Source: Merdivivens faecigallinarum
GTDB taxonomy: Bacteria > Bacteroidota > Bacteroidia > Bacteroidales > UBA932
Reading direction: 5' to 3'
NCBI GenBank assembly: GCA_017695055.1
Contig: JADILY010000023.1
Location: 1-23,514 of the forward strand
DNA: 23,514 nt
The notes beneath the pieces were generated by a model. It worked only from the letters and a program-made list of their open reading frames with translations, did not search any database and was not told the DNA's origin. Numbering within the stretch: the first letter of the stretch is position 1; each line of letters starts with the position of its first letter. This document shows positions 22,040-23,514 of this stretch, in pieces. The translations under genes and the position numbers were made by a program.

Positions 22040-23514
22040 TCAATTAATCATGTCCTTGATTTTCCACATCTCGTCCCTGAATTTCGCCGCACTGACGAAA
22101 TCGAGGTTTTTGGCCGCCTCTTCCATTTTCTGTTTTGCCGCCTGTACGGCCTCTTCCAGTTCTGCACGGCTCATTTTCGACAATACCGGGTCGTTCAGAA
22201 GCGAAGGTGCTTCGTCAAGTTGCCAGTAGGCCCTCTGGGACTTCGAAGAAGATGCGGCTACAAGGGAATTCATCTTAGTTTCGACCTGCTTCGGCGTAAT
22301 GCCGTGCTCTTTGTTGTAGGCCAGCTGTTTCTCGCGGCGGCGGTTAGTCTCGTCTATGGTCTCCTTCATGGAACCGGTTATGGTATCGGCATACATTATT
22401 ACAAGGCCGTTTACATTCCTCGCCGCCCGGCCTGCCGTCTGTGTCAGCGAGCGGCCGCTTCTCAGAAAGCCTTCCTTGTCGGCATCGAGGATGGCCACAA
22501 GCGATACCGAAGGGATGTCGAGGCCTTCCCTCAGGAGATTAACCCCGACAAGCACGTCGAAACTGCCCGCCTTGAAGTCCTCTATGATTTCCACCCTTTC
22601 CAGAGTATCCACGTCCGAGTGTATGTAACGTGACCTCACGCCTGAACGGTTCAGATATTTGTCAAGTTCCTCCGCCATTCTCTTTGTCAGGGTGGTGACA
22701 AGCACCCGCTCGTTCCTCTCCATGCGCAACTGGATTTCTTCCATCAGGTCGTCAATCTGGTTTTTAATCGGCCTTACCTCTATCGGTGGATCAAGAAGTC
22801 CGGTAGGCCTTACGACCTGCTCGACAATGACACCGCCGGTTTTCTCCAGTTCATAATCCCCGGGAGTCGCACTGACGTAGATTGTCTGGCCTGTGATTTC
22901 CTCGAATTCCTCGAACTTCAACGGCCTGTTATCGGCAGCGGCCGGGAGACGGAAGCCGTAATCGATGAGAATGTTCTTGCGCGAATGGTCACCGCCGAAC
23001 ATAGCCCTTATCTGCGGAAGGGTGACATGCGATTCATCTATGAATGTAAGGAAATCGTCGGGAAAATAGTCTATAAGGCAGAACGGACGCATTCCTTCGG
23101 CACGTCCGTCGAAATAGCGGGAATAATTTTCAATCCCAGGGCAATAACCCATCTCCTTAATCATTTCCAAATCGTATTCTACCCTCTGTTTCAGTCTGTT
23201 GGCCTCATGCGACTTTCCGATTTCCATAAAATATCCGTAACGTTTCTGCAAGTCATCCTGAATCTGGGATACGGCCTTTATGGAACGTTCCTTGGTAGTC
23301 ACGAAATTGTTTGCCGGAAAGATTACGGCCTGCTCCAAGGTATCGATTTTCATCGAAGTGACCGGCTCTATCATGCTGATTTCCTCGACTTCGTCCCCAA
23401 AAAACTCGATCCTGTAGGCATAGTCGCCGTAAGCCGGGAAAATATCCACGACATCGCCCTTCACCCGGAAACTTCCCCTCGTAAACTCGCCTTCGGTACG
23501 GCTGTAAAGTGCAT
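22040..23514 (-). CDS. uvrB: Excinuclease ABC subunit B (5' end outside the window)
   Basis: UvrB is the helicase-like factor that verifies the lesion and recruits UvrC. The visible 491 codons are the C-terminal part. The reading frame continues past the right edge, and the sequence there (ALYSRTEGEF, TRGSFRVKGDVVDIFP) is internal UvrB. Motif II DESH is in TFIDESHVTLPQI. The YVSATPGDYEL and VRPTGLLDPP blocks follow, then motif V/VI GVNLLREGLDIPSVSL and QTAGRAARN. The C-terminal UVR domain (LEEAVQAAKQKMEEAAKNL) binds UvrC or UvrA. The apparent start at 23464 is a GTG inside the gene, not the real start. It is the most upstream gene seen of the uvrB-rsh-uvrA-waaA cluster. Confidence 0.97.
   Translation of the reverse strand, partial: ALYSRTEGEFTRGSFRVKGDVVDIFPAYGDYAYRIEFFGDEVEEISMIEPVTSMKIDTLEQAVIFPANNFVTTKERSIKAVSQIQDDLQKRYGYFMEIGKSHEANRLKQRVEYDLEMIKEMGYCPGIENYSRYFDGRAEGMRPFCLIDYFPDDFLTFIDESHVTLPQIRAMFGGDHSRKNILIDYGFRLPAAADNRPLKFEEFEEITGQTIYVSATPGDYELEKTGGVIVEQVVRPTGLLDPPIEVRPIKNQIDDLMEEIQLRMERNERVLVTTLTKRMAEELDKYLNRSGVRSRYIHSDVDTLERVEIIEDFKAGSFDVLVGVNLLREGLDIPSVSLVAILDADKEGFLRSGRSLTQTAGRAARNVNGLVIMYADTITGSMKETIDETNRRREKQLAYNKEHGITPKQVETKMNSLVAASSSKSQRAYWQLDEAPSLLNDPVLSKMSRAELEEAVQAAKQKMEEAAKNLDFVSAAKFRDEMWKIKDMIN

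Noticed and set aside
1..23514. CRISPR array, insertion sequence, prophage, tRNA or defence system
   Set aside because: No repeat-spacer pattern, transposase, terminal repeats, tRNA-like folds or recognised defence domains were seen; genes are core functions throughout.

Overview
The window looks like chromosomal core DNA from a member of the Bacteroidota, most likely the order Bacteroidales. Family-level placement is not possible from this stretch alone. The reasons are promoters of the TTG-N19/20-TAnnTTTG type, few visible Shine-Dalgarno sequences, a DUF3276 (PUR-alpha-like) gene, an enlarged NusB, a LptD of the Bacteroidetes type, and a Rho with a long disordered insertion. I see no tRNA, rRNA, CRISPR array, insertion sequence, prophage or obvious horizontally acquired block. 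Most of the window is housekeeping genes in tight operons.

Layout. (1) Positions 1-1914, minus strand: an envelope operon of an N-acetylmuramoyl-L-alanine amidase followed by an MCE/MlaD-family lipid-transport protein that runs off the left edge. (2) Positions 1988-4849, plus: lptD, divergent from the amidase across 73 bp with two overlapping promoters. (3) Positions 5015-7000, plus: rho, with its own promoter, a hairpin at the expected transcript start, and an intrinsic terminator that lies inside the end of coaE. (4) Positions 9962-6992, minus: nusB-yajC-ybbR-coaE, an operon that runs head-on into rho and overlaps it by 9 bp. (5) Positions 10049-12323, plus: DUF3276 and nadE, overlapping by 11 bp. 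(6) Positions 14377-12347, minus: a secreted protein with ten back-to-back TPR repeats. (7) Positions 14682-15728, plus: a secreted M28-type peptidase whose usual catalytic base is Lys. (8) Positions 23514-15765, minus: uvrB (5' end outside the window), a RelA/SpoT homologue, uvrA and waaA, nearly without gaps.

How they work together. LptD, WaaA, the amidase and the MCE protein all serve the outer membrane and peptidoglycan. Rho and NusB are opposing transcription termination and antitermination factors, and their transcription units converge on each other. UvrA and UvrB are nucleotide excision repair proteins that flank a (p)ppGpp synthetase whose hydrolase site is degenerate. That repair-alarmone arrangement, the Rho/NusB convergence with a terminator hidden in coaE, and the altered M28 peptidase are the points most worth a second look. 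I did not find a convincing completely new multi-gene system.
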